From: Calothrix sp. C42_A2020_038
Lineage (GTDB): Bacteria > Cyanobacteriota > Cyanobacteriia > Cyanobacteriales > Nostocaceae
Assembly: GCA_015272395.1 (NCBI GenBank)
Contig: JACYLQ010000001.1
Coordinates: forward strand, 496,001 to 560,000
Reading direction: 5' to 3'
Length of the DNA: 64,000 nt
Numbering within the stretch: position 1 is the first letter of the stretch; every line of letters starts with the position of its first letter. Made by a program: the position numbers and the translations under genes. Of the stretch, positions 44,010-54,018 are shown piece by piece. The notes beneath the pieces were generated by a model. The model did no database searches. It was not told the origin of the DNA and saw only the letters and a list, made by a program, of their open reading frames with translations.

Positions 44010-46661
44010 ATGAAGCGTTGTGACTTGACTGCAGGTGTGCGTTTGTGGCTTTTCGTTGGTATTTGGGTATACTTCGCACAACCGGGATTAGCTGAGGACA
44101 AGATACTCCATATTCCCCAACTGAGCGATGTCGAACTTCCCGTAACTAGCGCAAAATTATTGGTACAACAACCAACACCAACCAACACACCTGCGACACC
44201 AGGGGAAGTAGTATCAATTACGGGAGTAAAAGCTAAACCCACCGAGAAAGGTGTGGAGATGATTTTAGAGACTAGCCTTGGGGATAAACTGCAAGTCACC
44301 AATCGCAGTAAGGATAATAGTTTTATTGCCGATATAACTGGTGGGCAGTTGCGATTAGCTAACGGCGAGGCTTTCACCTTTAAATCAGAAAAACCCATTG
44401 CGGGAATTACTGAAATTACAGTTACCAATATTGATGCGAATACCGTGCGGGTGACTGTAGTTGGTGAAAAGGCTTTGCCAGTAGTTGAGTTATTTGATGA
44501 TAATACCGGGTTGATTTTTGCTGTTGCATCCACAGAAACCGCAACGAAGCCACCAGAAACACCCCGAGTAGAAGAAAAGCCAGTAACCGAAAAACCCCAA
44601 GAAAAGCCGGATGACCCGATTGAGTTGGTGGTGACAGGGGAGCAGGATGGATATAACGTACCGAATGCTAGTACGGCAACGCGGACAGATACACCATTGC
44701 GGGATATTCCCCAGTCGATTCAGGTTGTACCCCAGCAAGTGTTGCGCGATCGCAATGTCAGAACAGTAACCGAGGCATTAGAAACTGTCAGTGGTATAAC
44801 CCCTGGGAACAGAGCCTATGGTGGTTCGCCAATTACATTCAAAATTATCAGAGGATTTGATCAGACAGGAACAGGTATTGCCAATTTTCGTGATGGATTT
44901 CCAGATGGAGATTTTTACACCCTTTCTCCAATTCGCACGGTTGAGCGCGTGGAAGTCCTCAAAGGACCAGCATCCGTTTTATTTGGGGCCGGGGAACCAG
45001 GTGGAATTGTCAATACAGTAACGAAGAAACCTTTAAGCGACCCTTTCTATGAATTGGGATTTGAAGCCGGAAGCCACGGGTTATATCAGCCCAGTATTGA
45101 CTTATCAGGACCACTTAATTCAGATAAAACAGCACTTTATCGACTCATTGCTAGCTATCGAGGTTCCAGCGATTTTCAAGGTTTTTCTGACACAAGATTA
45201 ACCACAATTGCGCCCTCTCTTAGCTTTAAGTTGGGAGAGCGAACGAATCTAAATTTGTACTATGAGTACACTAAACTTTTTGGAAAGCCTGCTTCTGGTT
45301 TAAGTAATGCTGCGTTTCTTAGTGATGGTAGTTTGACCCCACGCAATTTTGCTACTTACTATCCCAGCTTAAGCCAAGTTAATGTTGATACTCATAAGTT
45401 TGGTTATACCTTAAACCACAAATTTAATGATGATTGGCAGCTACGGAATAACCTGGCTATTAATCTAACCCGTTTTGCAGAGAACATTGCAACAGGCTTT
45501 GTCATCACTAATGACGATCGCTTTTTGGATGAATTCGATTCTTCAAGGGGTGTCTTTGACCGGACTAATTACTTTGCACAGATAGACTTACTAGGAAAAT
45601 TTAAGACGGGATCAATTGCACATCAAGTCCTTGTAGGCTTTGATTTTAACCGCTTTCAAAATGTTGGCGATCGTATCAATGCTGATACGTCTCTACCGCC
45701 TCTTGATATTCGCAATCCGAACTATGATATTACGACACCTACATTTTCAACACGCAACACGTTCTCTGACTTTAACTTTTTGAGGAAATCTTATGGTATC
45801 TATCTCCAGGATCAAATTGCCTTCGGCGAAAATCTCAAGCTTCTAATCGGAGGTCGTTACGATTGGGTTACAAATGATATAAAAGGTGACTTTAATACAC
45901 CTGGGGATGTAATTACATTACCAAAACGTCATGATAGTGCTTTTAGTCCTCGTGTTGGGATAGTCTATCAACCGAGCCAAGATGTATCTCTCTACGCTAG
46001 CTACACGAGATCATTTCAACCTCTTTCTGGATTTGACAACCTTAGCCCAGATGAGGATGTTACTTTTGAGCCATCCAAGGGAACTCAGTATGAAATAGGT
46101 GTAAAAAGCGATTTTCTGGATGGCAAGTTGTCAGCAACCCTATCAGCCTATCAACTTACTAAGACTAACATTCTCACACCTGACCCAGCTAATCCATTAC
46201 GTTCCATTCAGACTGGAGAACAAAGGAGTCGCGGGATTGAGTTAGATATTGCCGGTGAAATTTTACCGGGTTGGAAAGTGACTGCTGCTTACGCCTATAC
46301 AAATGCTGAAGTTACCAAAGACAATACATTTCCCGTTGGGAATCAACTAGCAAACGCACCGAAAAATCAAGCCAGTCTGTGGACAACCTATGAGATTCAA
46401 AAGGGTAATTTAAAGGGTTTAGGATTTGGTTTAGGGCTGTTTTATGTTGGTGAGCGACAAGTGGATCTAAGTAATTCCCTGACCCTGAAAGATTATTTTC
46501 GTACAGATACAGTTCTTTTCTATCGGGGGGATGGGTTTAAAGCATCGATCAATTTGCGTAACTTATTTGATATAGACGCTCCTGCATTCGCCTACAGCAG
46601 CACTTATGTCCAGAGAACTGAACCCTTTACAGTTACTGGCTCTATTAGCTGGGAATTTTAA
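44010..46661 (+). CDS. TonB-dependent siderophore receptor with AMIN domain
   Basis: 883 residues. Signal peptide (ends PGLAEDK), an AMIN domain (about 65-165), a Pro/Glu-rich linker (PPETPRVEEKPVTEKPQEKP), a plug (about 215-330, DIPQSIQVVPQQVLRDRNV, VERVEVLKGPASVLFG, GEPGGIVNTVTKKP) and a 22-strand barrel ending in SISWEF with terminal Phe. FhuA-like receptors of this type import hydroxamate-type ferric siderophores. TAGGGAG just upstream supports the ATG. The binding-protein gene follows with no gap. It contains GCGATCGC (44746) and no GGCGCC. Confidence 0.95.
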   Translation: MKRCDLTAGVRLWLFVGIWVYFAQPGLAEDKILHIPQLSDVELPVTSAKLLVQQPTPTNTPATPGEVVSITGVKAKPTEKGVEMILETSLGDKLQVTNRSKDNSFIADITGGQLRLANGEAFTFKSEKPIAGITEITVTNIDANTVRVTVVGEKALPVVELFDDNTGLIFAVASTETATKPPETPRVEEKPVTEKPQEKPDDPIELVVTGEQDGYNVPNASTATRTDTPLRDIPQSIQVVPQQVLRDRNVRTVTEALETVSGITPGNRAYGGSPITFKIIRGFDQTGTGIANFRDGFPDGDFYTLSPIRTVERVEVLKGPASVLFGAGEPGGIVNTVTKKPLSDPFYELGFEAGSHGLYQPSIDLSGPLNSDKTALYRLIASYRGSSDFQGFSDTRLTTIAPSLSFKLGERTNLNLYYEYTKLFGKPASGLSNAAFLSDGSLTPRNFATYYPSLSQVNVDTHKFGYTLNHKFNDDWQLRNNLAINLTRFAENIATGFVITNDDRFLDEFDSSRGVFDRTNYFAQIDLLGKFKTGSIAHQVLVGFDFNRFQNVGDRINADTSLPPLDIRNPNYDITTPTFSTRNTFSDFNFLRKSYGIYLQDQIAFGENLKLLIGGRYDWVTNDIKGDFNTPGDVITLPKRHDSAFSPRVGIVYQPSQDVSLYASYTRSFQPLSGFDNLSPDEDVTFEPSKGTQYEIGVKSDFLDGKLSATLSAYQLTKTNILTPDPANPLRSIQTGEQRSRGIELDIAGEILPGWKVTAAYAYTNAEVTKDNTFPVGNQLANAPKNQASLWTTYEIQKGNLKGLGFGLGLFYVGERQVDLSNSLTLKDYFRTDTVLFYRGDGFKASINLRNLFDIDAPAFAYSSTYVQRTEPFTVTGSISWEF

Positions 46662-46712
46662 GTGTCTTTTTTGTTAGATTACCATTTTGTGGATGATGTA
46701 CATAACTTAGTG

Positions 46713-47663
46713 ATGGGTATATCAATACATAAACTGATAAAGTCATTTATTTTAATGGTTTTATTTTTTGTTTTGATTGTAGCTTGCAATAATCGAGTTG
46801 ATCAAAAACTCGATCTTCCCTTGGTATCTACTTCCGAGTGCCGAGTTGTTCAACACAAGTTAGATAAAACCTGTATTCCTATCGAACCGCAGCGGGTTAT
46901 TGCTTTAGATCCTCGATATTTAGCAGACCCTTTGATAAATATCGGAATCAAACCAATTGGTATAGCTATTTACAATGAAAAAGGAGGCAAAATATCGACT
47001 TCTGGTTTATCTGTAGGAGAAGTTGAAGGGATCGAAAATGTTGGAGACCCAAACAGTCCTTCTTTAGAAAAAATTGTCATGCTCAAACCAGATTTGATTC
47101 TAGGGCTAGATATTTTTCACGAAAAAATTTATAAGCTACTATCTGCGATCGCACCTACAGTTATAGTTAACTATGATGACTACTTTAAAAAAAGTTTTCA
47201 GCATATTGCTCAACTATTGGAGCGAGAAAAAAATGCAGAAGAAGCTCTCACTCAGTACCAAAACCGGATCAAGCGACTACAATCACGATTAGGTGAAAAG
47301 TTAAATAAGGTTAATATTGCTACTATTTTCTATTATCACGGAACTTTTTCTTCAATGGCAGATCAGTCAACCTGCGCCCAAATTTTTACTGATATTGGCT
47401 TACGTCACAAAACAACAGCATCCACTAGCGATATTTTTAGTATTGAAGAAATTCATAAATATGATGCTGATATTCTGTTTATTGTTAATGCTGATTATAA
47501 GTCTTCTTCATTTTATTTAGAAAACCCTTTGATTTCCTCATTAAAAGCAGTCCAGAATGGTCAGGTGTATATAGTTGATCCAGACATTTGGACTGGCAAT
47601 GGACTTTCCGGTGTCAATAAGATACTAGACGATCTATTTAAGTATTTGCCAGTAGATAAATAA
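46713..47663 (+). CDS. siderophore-binding lipoprotein (FecB/FhuD type)
   Basis: I take ATG 46713 (MGISIHKLIKSF), giving a compact lipoprotein signal with lipobox LIVAC; a GTG at 46662, directly after the receptor stop, would add 17 residues and cannot be excluded. The protein has the periplasmic-binding fold with IPIEPQRVIALDPRYL, ENVGDPNSPSLEKIVMLKPDLILG, a long linking helix (KNAEEALTQYQNRIKRLQSRL) and NGQVYIVDPDIWTGNGLSG. It carries ferric siderophore from receptor to an ABC permease, which is missing from the window. A HIP1 octamer lies at 47145. Confidence 0.9.
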   Translation: MGISIHKLIKSFILMVLFFVLIVACNNRVDQKLDLPLVSTSECRVVQHKLDKTCIPIEPQRVIALDPRYLADPLINIGIKPIGIAIYNEKGGKISTSGLSVGEVEGIENVGDPNSPSLEKIVMLKPDLILGLDIFHEKIYKLLSAIAPTVIVNYDDYFKKSFQHIAQLLEREKNAEEALTQYQNRIKRLQSRLGEKLNKVNIATIFYYHGTFSSMADQSTCAQIFTDIGLRHKTTASTSDIFSIEEIHKYDADILFIVNADYKSSSFYLENPLISSLKAVQNGQVYIVDPDIWTGNGLSGVNKILDDLFKYLPVDK

Positions 47664-48273
47664 AATCTCTGCTTTTGTTAAAAGGTAATCACAATCCTAA
47701 GTGCGATCGGCAATCTTGTAGGATGCGTTATTACAGCGTAACGCATCACCTTAACATCATATACTTAAAACTGATTAAGGCTTTACTTTTGCATGAAGTG
47801 CAAAATTTTGATACGTGAGGCTTTAGTAAGTCTTTAGCCTACCATAAACGTTCAGTACCAACCTTTAATGTTGGGTGCGCTCTGTTTTACTGCTTAAAAA
47901 TTCTATGCTCATTAGCTCATTGCTACGCGCGGTCGTAGTGGTGCGCGCGCGGAGTTTATTATTACATTAACACTATAATAGTTCCTATTTTTTTTGTTAA
48001 TCAATATAATCAGTTATTTTACTTTGTAATAAAAACTATCTGCGTTCATGTAGTTAAAATGCGCATACGCCTAATCCTTCAATAAACATAAGTATTTAAA
48101 GCAGCCTTCTGTGGCGCAGCGGGCGCCCCGCGTCCGCATGGCTTAAGTTATTTGTATCTTTAAAGCTTATTTTTTCACAAATTTAGCACGCGCTTTGTAC
48201 GCAAGAGCCGATAGCAATAATGCTATACAGTGTAACGCATAGTTAAGACTTGTTAATCAACATGTATACCAGA
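47664..48273. other. 600-base intergenic region with several GC-rich palindromes
   Basis: Contains a hairpin GATGCGTTA...TAACGCATC (about 47722-47747), typical of dispersed cyanobacterial repeats, a CGCGCGC-rich patch near 47930-47955 and a GGCGCCCCGCGTCC block at 48122. From 48122 on GGCGCC returns, so the right border of the siderophore island probably lies in this region. No coding frame supported. Confidence 0.5.
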
Positions 48274-48891
48274 TTAATTAGCGTTAGCAGCATCAAACAC
48301 TTGCTTTGCGGTAATATTAAGTTCAGGAAAAGACAGGGAAATAATACGGTCATTGCCTTGAAACAGTCTAACTTGATACTCATCGTCTATTAACTGATAA
48401 ACTGAGAAAGTCGGTTGTTTTGGATTTCCTGTAAATTTTTTGGTGCCTAATCCCAAGTAGTCAGCAATCCAATATTCAGGAATGCCCATAGCTTCATATT
48501 TTCCTTGCTTCATGTAGCAATCATCATCCCAGTTGGTTGATACAACTTCTACAATCAATGGAACTGATGCACCATATATTACAGTTAATTTTTTCTCCCA
48601 TAGCGGTTCATTTATTAGATTTTTTTCATTTATTACTAACACATCAGGTTCATAAGCTGATTCGCTTTCAGGTGGTTTGACAAAAACTTTTCTAGGAATA
48701 AAATATGGGAGATTTAACTGATCAAATACTACAGTGATATTACGTGCAAAAAATCCTGTAACCTGTTCATGTCCACCCAATGGTTGTGCGATTTCAACAA
48801 TTACTCCATTGTGCAGTTCATAGCGTTCGTTTTCTGGGCGCCAAGCTGCAAATTCTTCAAAGGTTACTTGTTTCGCTTGAGCTTGTGTCAT
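48274..48891 (-). CDS. Uma2-family nuclease
   Basis: I start at ATG 48891 (MTQAQAKQVTFEEFAAWRPE) instead of GTG 48906. The protein has the DUF820/Uma2 fold: RYELHNGVIVEI, YEPDVLVIN (catalytic Asp), VPLIVEVVSTNW (Glu of the EVxS motif) and KYEAMGIPEYWIADYLG. These PD-(D/E)XK proteins are extremely numerous in cyanobacteria and probably cut DNA; the role is unknown. Not in an operon. A GGCGCC site near its start agrees with backbone composition. Confidence 0.88.
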   Translation of the reverse strand: MTQAQAKQVTFEEFAAWRPENERYELHNGVIVEIAQPLGGHEQVTGFFARNITVVFDQLNLPYFIPRKVFVKPPESESAYEPDVLVINEKNLINEPLWEKKLTVIYGASVPLIVEVVSTNWDDDCYMKQGKYEAMGIPEYWIADYLGLGTKKFTGNPKQPTFSVYQLIDDEYQVRLFQGNDRIISLSFPELNITAKQVFDAANAN

Positions 48892-49055
48892 AAGTACAAA
48901 GTTCACAAATCAGCGGCAACATTCATTATTTGTATATTTTAGTTTATTTTTGATTACTAAAATTTGGAAACCGATTAAAATGGATTAAGTTAGGGCAAGC
49001 GTAACCAGCAGAATTTTCTATCCACTGTACATTTATGTAAACCAAATACTAAATC

Positions 49056-49316
49056 ATGTCACAACCAACAGATGTATGCGCGGTTAAAGCTTTTCTCGAT
49101 ACTGACAATACTTTTGATAAATTACCTTCATCCACCGATAATACGGCGCCGGAATCTGAAAAAATCAAACATACTCTTATTGGCTCGCAGCGCACGGTTA
49201 CTGTAACCATCCAAGTTCTGCATCAACTAGGGTACGCTAATATCAACGATTGGAGTCCAATAATACCAAGTTCTAATCCGGGTGAGGTAATGAGTGTACT
49301 TACACGATATATTTAG
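49056..49316 (+). CDS. small protein, unknown function
   Basis: 86 residues, ATG at 49056, no obvious ribosome binding site. Ser/Thr-rich acidic N-terminal half (DTDNTFDKLPSSTDNTAPES), then a probable strand-helix unit (HTLIGSQRTVTVTIQVLHQL) and NINDWSPIIPSSNPGEVMSV. No membrane span or cysteine pair. I do not recognise a named family. The pattern of conserved-looking hydrophobic positions supports it as a real gene. Confidence 0.5.
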   Translation: MSQPTDVCAVKAFLDTDNTFDKLPSSTDNTAPESEKIKHTLIGSQRTVTVTIQVLHQLGYANINDWSPIIPSSNPGEVMSVLTRYI

Positions 49317-49372
49317 CTTCTGAGAGGTTGTTCATAAACTATCAATATATTCTAATAACCTAACCCCTAACC

Positions 49373-49391
49373 CCTTCCCTGACAGGGAAGG
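49373..49391. repeat. palindrome downstream of the small gene and pstS
   Basis: CCTTCCCTG and CAGGGAAGG pair perfectly around one base. It lies between the stop of the small plus-strand gene and the stop of pstS on the other strand, next to CTAACCCCTAACCCC repeats typical of cyanobacterial intergenic DNA. It could end transcripts from both sides. Confidence 0.5.
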
Positions 49392-49464
49392 GAAGGAAAT
49401 ACAGACACGGGGAAAGGTTTACCAGAGGGGTATCATGTATATTTTTAGACTTTTCAAACATCCT

Positions 49465-50541
49465 CTAAGTAAAAGATAATGCAGCAGTAGCCTTATCAAC
49501 AACCTCTTGGGGTAAAGGAACATAACCCAAGTCTGGAGCAAATTTTTGTCCCTCAGTCAGTCCCCATTGAATAACTTTTTTTAAAGCTTTAGCTTTTTGG
49601 GGGTCATCGTAGCGTTTATAGACTAAAAGCCAACTATAGGTAATGATGGGATAAGAATTTGCACCTTCTGGGTCAGCAACAGAACCTGTTAAATCTTCTG
49701 ATAGCTTAATAGTTGCTAAAGCTTTTGCTGTACTTTCATAATTCGGTTCTACAAATTGACCAGCTTTATTTTCTAAAGCCACAGTTGCTAAATTTAACTG
49801 TTTAGCAAATGCATATTCAACATAACCAATCGTTCCCTCTGCCTGTTGAATTTGGGCACTGATACCAGCATTATCTTTGATGGCAACACCTGTCGGCCAT
49901 GATACATTTAGTCCACTACCAACTTTTTCTTTCCACTCAGAACTAATAGCACTTAAGTGAGTTGTAAAAGCTGCAGTGGTTCCGCTACCATCAGAACGAT
50001 AAATCACTGTAATTGGTGAATTTGGTAATGGCATACCAGGGTTTAATGCTGCAATTTTTGAATCATTCCATTTTGTAATTTTACCGAGGAAAATATCTGG
50101 TAAGATTTGGCGCGAAAGTTTCAATCCGCTCTTTACCCCTGGTAAATTATAAATAATAGCAATGCTGCCAGCAGTAGTTGGCACCATGATTGTTCCTTGA
50201 CTGACTTGAGCAAGTTCATCTGCTGTTAAAGTAATTTCCGATGCTCCAAAATCTACTGTATTGCTAATAAATTGCTGAATCCCTGCAGCACTACCTATAG
50301 GTTGATAACTAATTTGAATATTGGAATTTTTCTGATTATATTCCTTAAACCAGCGTAAATATAAAAAAGTGGGAAATGTTGCACCAGCACCGTATAAACT
50401 AATACTATTATCATTTACCTGGTTATTTTCAGGTTTATTTGTATCAGTTTGAGATTGAGACTGACAAGCTTTAATTAAAAAGGCAACAGTTGTTATCGTA
50501 ACAAGAAAGCTTCGGCGAGAAAGATTAAATTTAGATTTCAT
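49465..50541 (-). CDS. pstS: phosphate-binding protein PstS
   Basis: I start at ATG 50541 (MKSKFNLSRRSFLVTI) rather than TTG 50550. A lipoprotein signal (LIKAC) is followed by the PstS family core: SLYGAGATFPTFLYLRWF, IQISYQPIGSAAGIQQFI, VDFGASEITLT, VIYRSDGSGTTAAFT, GTIGYVEYAFAKQ. It binds phosphate in the periplasm and hands it to the Pst permease, whose fused gene lies on the opposite strand 1.6 kb away. Probably under PhoB control, since AT-rich CTTAA repeats lie upstream, but a Pho box cannot be fixed by eye. Confidence 0.93.
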   Translation of the reverse strand: MKSKFNLSRRSFLVTITTVAFLIKACQSQSQTDTNKPENNQVNDNSISLYGAGATFPTFLYLRWFKEYNQKNSNIQISYQPIGSAAGIQQFISNTVDFGASEITLTADELAQVSQGTIMVPTTAGSIAIIYNLPGVKSGLKLSRQILPDIFLGKITKWNDSKIAALNPGMPLPNSPITVIYRSDGSGTTAAFTTHLSAISSEWKEKVGSGLNVSWPTGVAIKDNAGISAQIQQAEGTIGYVEYAFAKQLNLATVALENKAGQFVEPNYESTAKALATIKLSEDLTGSVADPEGANSYPIITYSWLLVYKRYDDPQKAKALKKVIQWGLTEGQKFAPDLGYVPLPQEVVDKATAALSFT

Positions 50542-50550
50542 AACAATCAA

Positions 50551-50881
50551 AAGTTCAACTTCTTGTCATATTGAATAGTCAAGAGTGTAAAATATTACTT
50601 AATTTACTTAAACTTTACACTCCATTGACGCTGGGTTCAGAATGACAATTTTTGGTTAAAATTACAAGTCAATTTCTTGTCATTTTGTAGAGTTTGATCC
50701 AGATTTTTGACGCTATGTGGAAAACGCTACGTACAACCTAACCCCCAACCCGCGCGTCACAACTCATCTAGGAATGCTATATTGCATCCTTTGCCAGTCC
50801 CTAATGTATAGATACCTGCTATTTTTTTTACAAAAAATCAGTTATGTTTATCGGCGAAATTCGCCTGGGAGTTACAAATAA
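50551..50881. other. divergent regulatory region between pstS and phosphoesterase gene
   Basis: CTTAATTT and CTTAAACT at about 50597-50613 look like direct repeats of the PyTTAAPyPy type, with 9-base period instead of the 11 expected for cyanobacterial Pho boxes, so the match is weak. GGCGAAATTCGCC (about 50852-50864) is a small palindrome just before the phosphoesterase start. No gene seen. Confidence 0.4.
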
Positions 50882-52075
50882 ATGCGTTTGAGATCTTTTT
50901 CTCCTCGAATTTATATAGGATGCATATTAGGGTTGTGTTTAGCCCTATTGCTATACGCTTGTCAAACTCCACAACCACAATCAACAGTACCACCTCAAAC
51001 TCCGCAAGCTGTAGAACAACCGTTACCTCCAGAAACAGCTGCTATTGTCAAAAGTGCTGGTGGAGATTTGTATAATCCTGAACGTGGAGATGTACGTTTA
51101 GTAGTGATTAGCGACTTGAACAGCGTTTATGGTTCCACTGATTACGATCCAGAGGTGGATAAGGGTATAGCACTACTACCTTTTTGGAAACCTGATATGG
51201 TCGTTTGTAGTGGAGATATGGTTGCTGGGCAAAGTCCAACTCTTTCGCAAGCACAAATCAAAGCTATGTGGGCAGCTTTTGATCAACATGTCGCTGCTCC
51301 GTTACGTCGCGCGAAACTTCCCTATGGTTTTACGCTTGGTAATCATGATGCGAGTAGCGCGATGGGAGTAAAAGGAAATTTTCTATTTCAACAAGAGCGA
51401 GATTTAGCATCAGCTTATTGGAATGAGCCAGGTCATGACCCAGGAGTAAAATTTATAGATAAATTTGAATTTCCTTTTTATTACACTTTTGAGTATAAAG
51501 ATATTTTCTTTATGGCTTGGGATGGTTCTTCTAGCCATATTCCTAAAGAAAAGTTGGATTGGGTGGAAAAAAGTCTATCAAGTCCTCAAGCAAAAGCAGC
51601 AAAAATGCGAATTTTGTTAAGCCATTTACCTTTGTATGCGGTTGCTGTTGGTCGTAACCAACCTGGGGATGTGATTGAGAATGCGGATGAAATGCGGAAA
51701 ATGCTGGAACGTCACAACGTTCATACTTATATTAGTGGTCATCATCACTCCTATTACCCCGGTCATCGCGGCAAATTGCAATTATTACATATGGGAATTT
51801 TAGGTTCGGGACCTCGACCACTGATTGATGCTAAGATTCGTCCCTGGAAAGCTTTGACCGTTATGGATATTAATTTTAAATCACCGGAATTAACAACTTA
51901 TACGACTTATGATATCCGAACTCTCAAGGTGATTAAGAATGAGCAGTTACCACGTTTTTTAGCTGGTCATAATGGTATTATTTTAAGACGAGATGTGGAG
52001 TATAAGAATTTAACTGCTGAGGAAGTTTCTTTCTGTGAAAAACGTTTGGGTAAAAAGTTCTGTGCAATGTCGTAG
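50882..52075 (+). CDS. calcineurin-like metallophosphoesterase lipoprotein
   Basis: 397 residues. Signal with lipobox (LLLYAC), a Pro/Gln-rich linker, then the metallophosphoesterase motifs in order: LVVISDLN (D-x variant of DxH), VVCSGDMV (GD), TLGNHDAS (GNHD), ILLSHLPLYA (H) and YISGHHHSYYPG (GHxH). The first motif has Asn where His is usual. Exported and membrane-anchored. It sits between pstS and the Pst permease, so it may release phosphate from organic esters for uptake. CATTGCATG-type starts are absent; ATG at 50882 follows GGGAG. Confidence 0.88.
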   Translation: MRLRSFSPRIYIGCILGLCLALLLYACQTPQPQSTVPPQTPQAVEQPLPPETAAIVKSAGGDLYNPERGDVRLVVISDLNSVYGSTDYDPEVDKGIALLPFWKPDMVVCSGDMVAGQSPTLSQAQIKAMWAAFDQHVAAPLRRAKLPYGFTLGNHDASSAMGVKGNFLFQQERDLASAYWNEPGHDPGVKFIDKFEFPFYYTFEYKDIFFMAWDGSSSHIPKEKLDWVEKSLSSPQAKAAKMRILLSHLPLYAVAVGRNQPGDVIENADEMRKMLERHNVHTYISGHHHSYYPGHRGKLQLLHMGILGSGPRPLIDAKIRPWKALTVMDINFKSPELTTYTTYDIRTLKVIKNEQLPRFLAGHNGIILRRDVEYKNLTAEEVSFCEKRLGKKFCAMS

Positions 52076-52131
52076 ATAGTGTTATGAGATTGTCGATACA
52101 TATCCACCCAAAATCTAAAATCTAACATCGA

Positions 52132-54018
52132 ATGAATAATGATAAGATTTTCTATATTCTGACATTATTTTCTGCTGTTGGTGTTGTCGGTATTGCTGTT
52201 TACATTGCGGCAGAAGTTTCTTGGATAGCTCTTCCCGCTATTCGAGAGTTTGGATATCAATTTTTGATAAGTACTGAGTGGAATCCTGTTAAAGGTATTT
52301 ACGGAATCTTACCTCAAATTTATGGAACTTTAGTCAGTTCTTTACTTGCTTTGTTGATTGCTATTCCTTTGGGATTAGGTATTGCTATTTTCTTGAGCGA
52401 AAATTTTTTACCAAGAAAACTTCTGGTTATCATTACATTTTTAGTCGAATTGTTAGCAGCTATCCCTAGTGTGGTTTATGGATTGTGGGGTATTTTTGTA
52501 CTGACTCCCGCTATTAGACCTGTTCTAGATTTTTTGTATAGTCAGTTTAATTGGATTCCTCTGTTCAGTACAGCACCATCAACAAGAGCAATTTTACCCA
52601 CGGTGGTGGTGTTAGCTATTATGATTTTGCCAATTATTACTGCTATCTCGCGCGATACATTGGTTTCTCTACCTCCTGAACTGCGTCGAGATGCATTAGC
52701 TTTAGGCGCCACTCGTTGGGAAACTATAATTTACATATTAATTCCCGCTGGAATTTCAGGAATAATTGGTTCGGGAGTACTAGCATTAGGAAGAGCATTA
52801 GGGGAAACTATGGTAACGACAATGTTGATTGGTAATGCCAACCGTATTAATACTTCCCTACTTGCTCCAGGTTCAACAATTGCTTCACTAATTGCTAATC
52901 AATTTAGTGAAGCTAAAGGACTTCAGATTTCTGCTTTGCTTTATGCTGCTTTGGTGTTGATGGTGCTAACCTTCGTTGTTAATAGTTCTGCTGAACTGAT
53001 ATTTTATCGTTTCCAAAGTATCGCTAATATTATTAGATATCTTAAAAAACTATTTATCCCTGTCAAGAAAATTAACAAACATTTTCAAGTTAAATTAGAA
53101 CATAATTACTCAGAACAAAAAACACAATCACAAAACATTCATAATATATCCTCTAGGAACTTTTCCCGGAAAGTATTTAATATTACAATGACAACAATTG
53201 TACTTTTCTCTACATTTGTGACATTACTGTTTTTACTTTCCATACTTTATAACGTTATCTCTAATGGCATAACTCGCTTAGATGTAAGGGTATTTACAGA
53301 ACTTCCACCCCCTCCTTTAGAAAATGCTGGTGGGTTACGAAATGCAATAACGGGAACACTAGTAGTTGTAAGTATCAGTACAGTTTTAAGCGTTCCACTC
53401 GGTATGTTAACTGCAATTTATACAGCAGAGTTTGGAAAAAATACTGTTTTGACCAATTTAATCCGCTTTATCACCAATATTTTGAGTGGAGTACCTTCAA
53501 TTATTTGCGGATTGTTTGCTTATGGGGTAGTTGTGCGTAATATGGAGAGTTTCTCTGCTATTGCAGGTGGAGTCGCTTTGGCAGTTTTAACATTACCTAT
53601 TATTATTCGTACAACAGAAGAAGCGCTAAAATTAGTTCCTCAAGAACTTAGAGAAGGTGCAATTGCACTCAGTGCAACTAACTTTCAGACAATCCGATTA
53701 ATTGTTTTACCAATTGCACTCCCTACTATTCTCACTGGAGTTACTTTAGCATGGGCGCGCGCAATCGGAGAAACTGCACCATTATTATTTACAACTTTGT
53801 TTAGCCAGTATGACATTAAAAATATTTGGAGTCCAGTTGCAACCCTATCGGTACTAATTTACAATTTTGCTGTCGCATCACCTTATCCCAATCACCAAAA
53901 ATTAGCTTGGACAGCAGCTTTGATGATGATTATTATTATACTCATTACCAATGTTTTTTCTCGGTTGTATACAGGTAAAAAATACCAAGTTAACATAGCT
54001 AAAATAAGCACCACATAA
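52132..54018 (+). CDS. pstC: fused phosphate permease PstC-PstA
   Basis: 628 residues with two ABC permease halves. Residues 1-300 are PstC-like (IPLGLGIAIFLSENF, AAIPSVVYGLWG, coupling loop ALGATRWETIIYILIPAGISGI). A charged linker of about 45 residues (HNYSEQKTQSQNIHN) follows. Residues 350-628 are PstA-like (LGMLTAIYTAEFG, LSGVPSIICGLFAYG, ALSATNFQTIRLIVLPIALPTI). Each half has six spans and an EAA-type loop. The two are normally separate genes. pstB is not seen in this window. It starts 56 bases after the phosphoesterase gene. Confidence 0.92.
   Translation: MNNDKIFYILTLFSAVGVVGIAVYIAAEVSWIALPAIREFGYQFLISTEWNPVKGIYGILPQIYGTLVSSLLALLIAIPLGLGIAIFLSENFLPRKLLVIITFLVELLAAIPSVVYGLWGIFVLTPAIRPVLDFLYSQFNWIPLFSTAPSTRAILPTVVVLAIMILPIITAISRDTLVSLPPELRRDALALGATRWETIIYILIPAGISGIIGSGVLALGRALGETMVTTMLIGNANRINTSLLAPGSTIASLIANQFSEAKGLQISALLYAALVLMVLTFVVNSSAELIFYRFQSIANIIRYLKKLFIPVKKINKHFQVKLEHNYSEQKTQSQNIHNISSRNFSRKVFNITMTTIVLFSTFVTLLFLLSILYNVISNGITRLDVRVFTELPPPPLENAGGLRNAITGTLVVVSISTVLSVPLGMLTAIYTAEFGKNTVLTNLIRFITNILSGVPSIICGLFAYGVVVRNMESFSAIAGGVALAVLTLPIIIRTTEEALKLVPQELREGAIALSATNFQTIRLIVLPIALPTILTGVTLAWARAIGETAPLLFTTLFSQYDIKNIWSPVATLSVLIYNFAVASPYPNHQKLAWTAALMMIIIILITNVFSRLYTGKKYQVNIAKISTT

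Noticed and set aside
43874-44533. Minus-strand frame of 219 codons over the AraC-TonB gap and the receptor start
   Set aside because: It is antisense to the signal peptide and AMIN domain of a clear TonB receptor, has Ser/Thr/Pro-rich meaningless sequence and no ribosome binding site.
50590-50620. Pho box upstream of pstS
   Set aside because: CTTAA repeats occur but with 9-base instead of 11-base spacing and in very AT-rich DNA, so I do not call a site.
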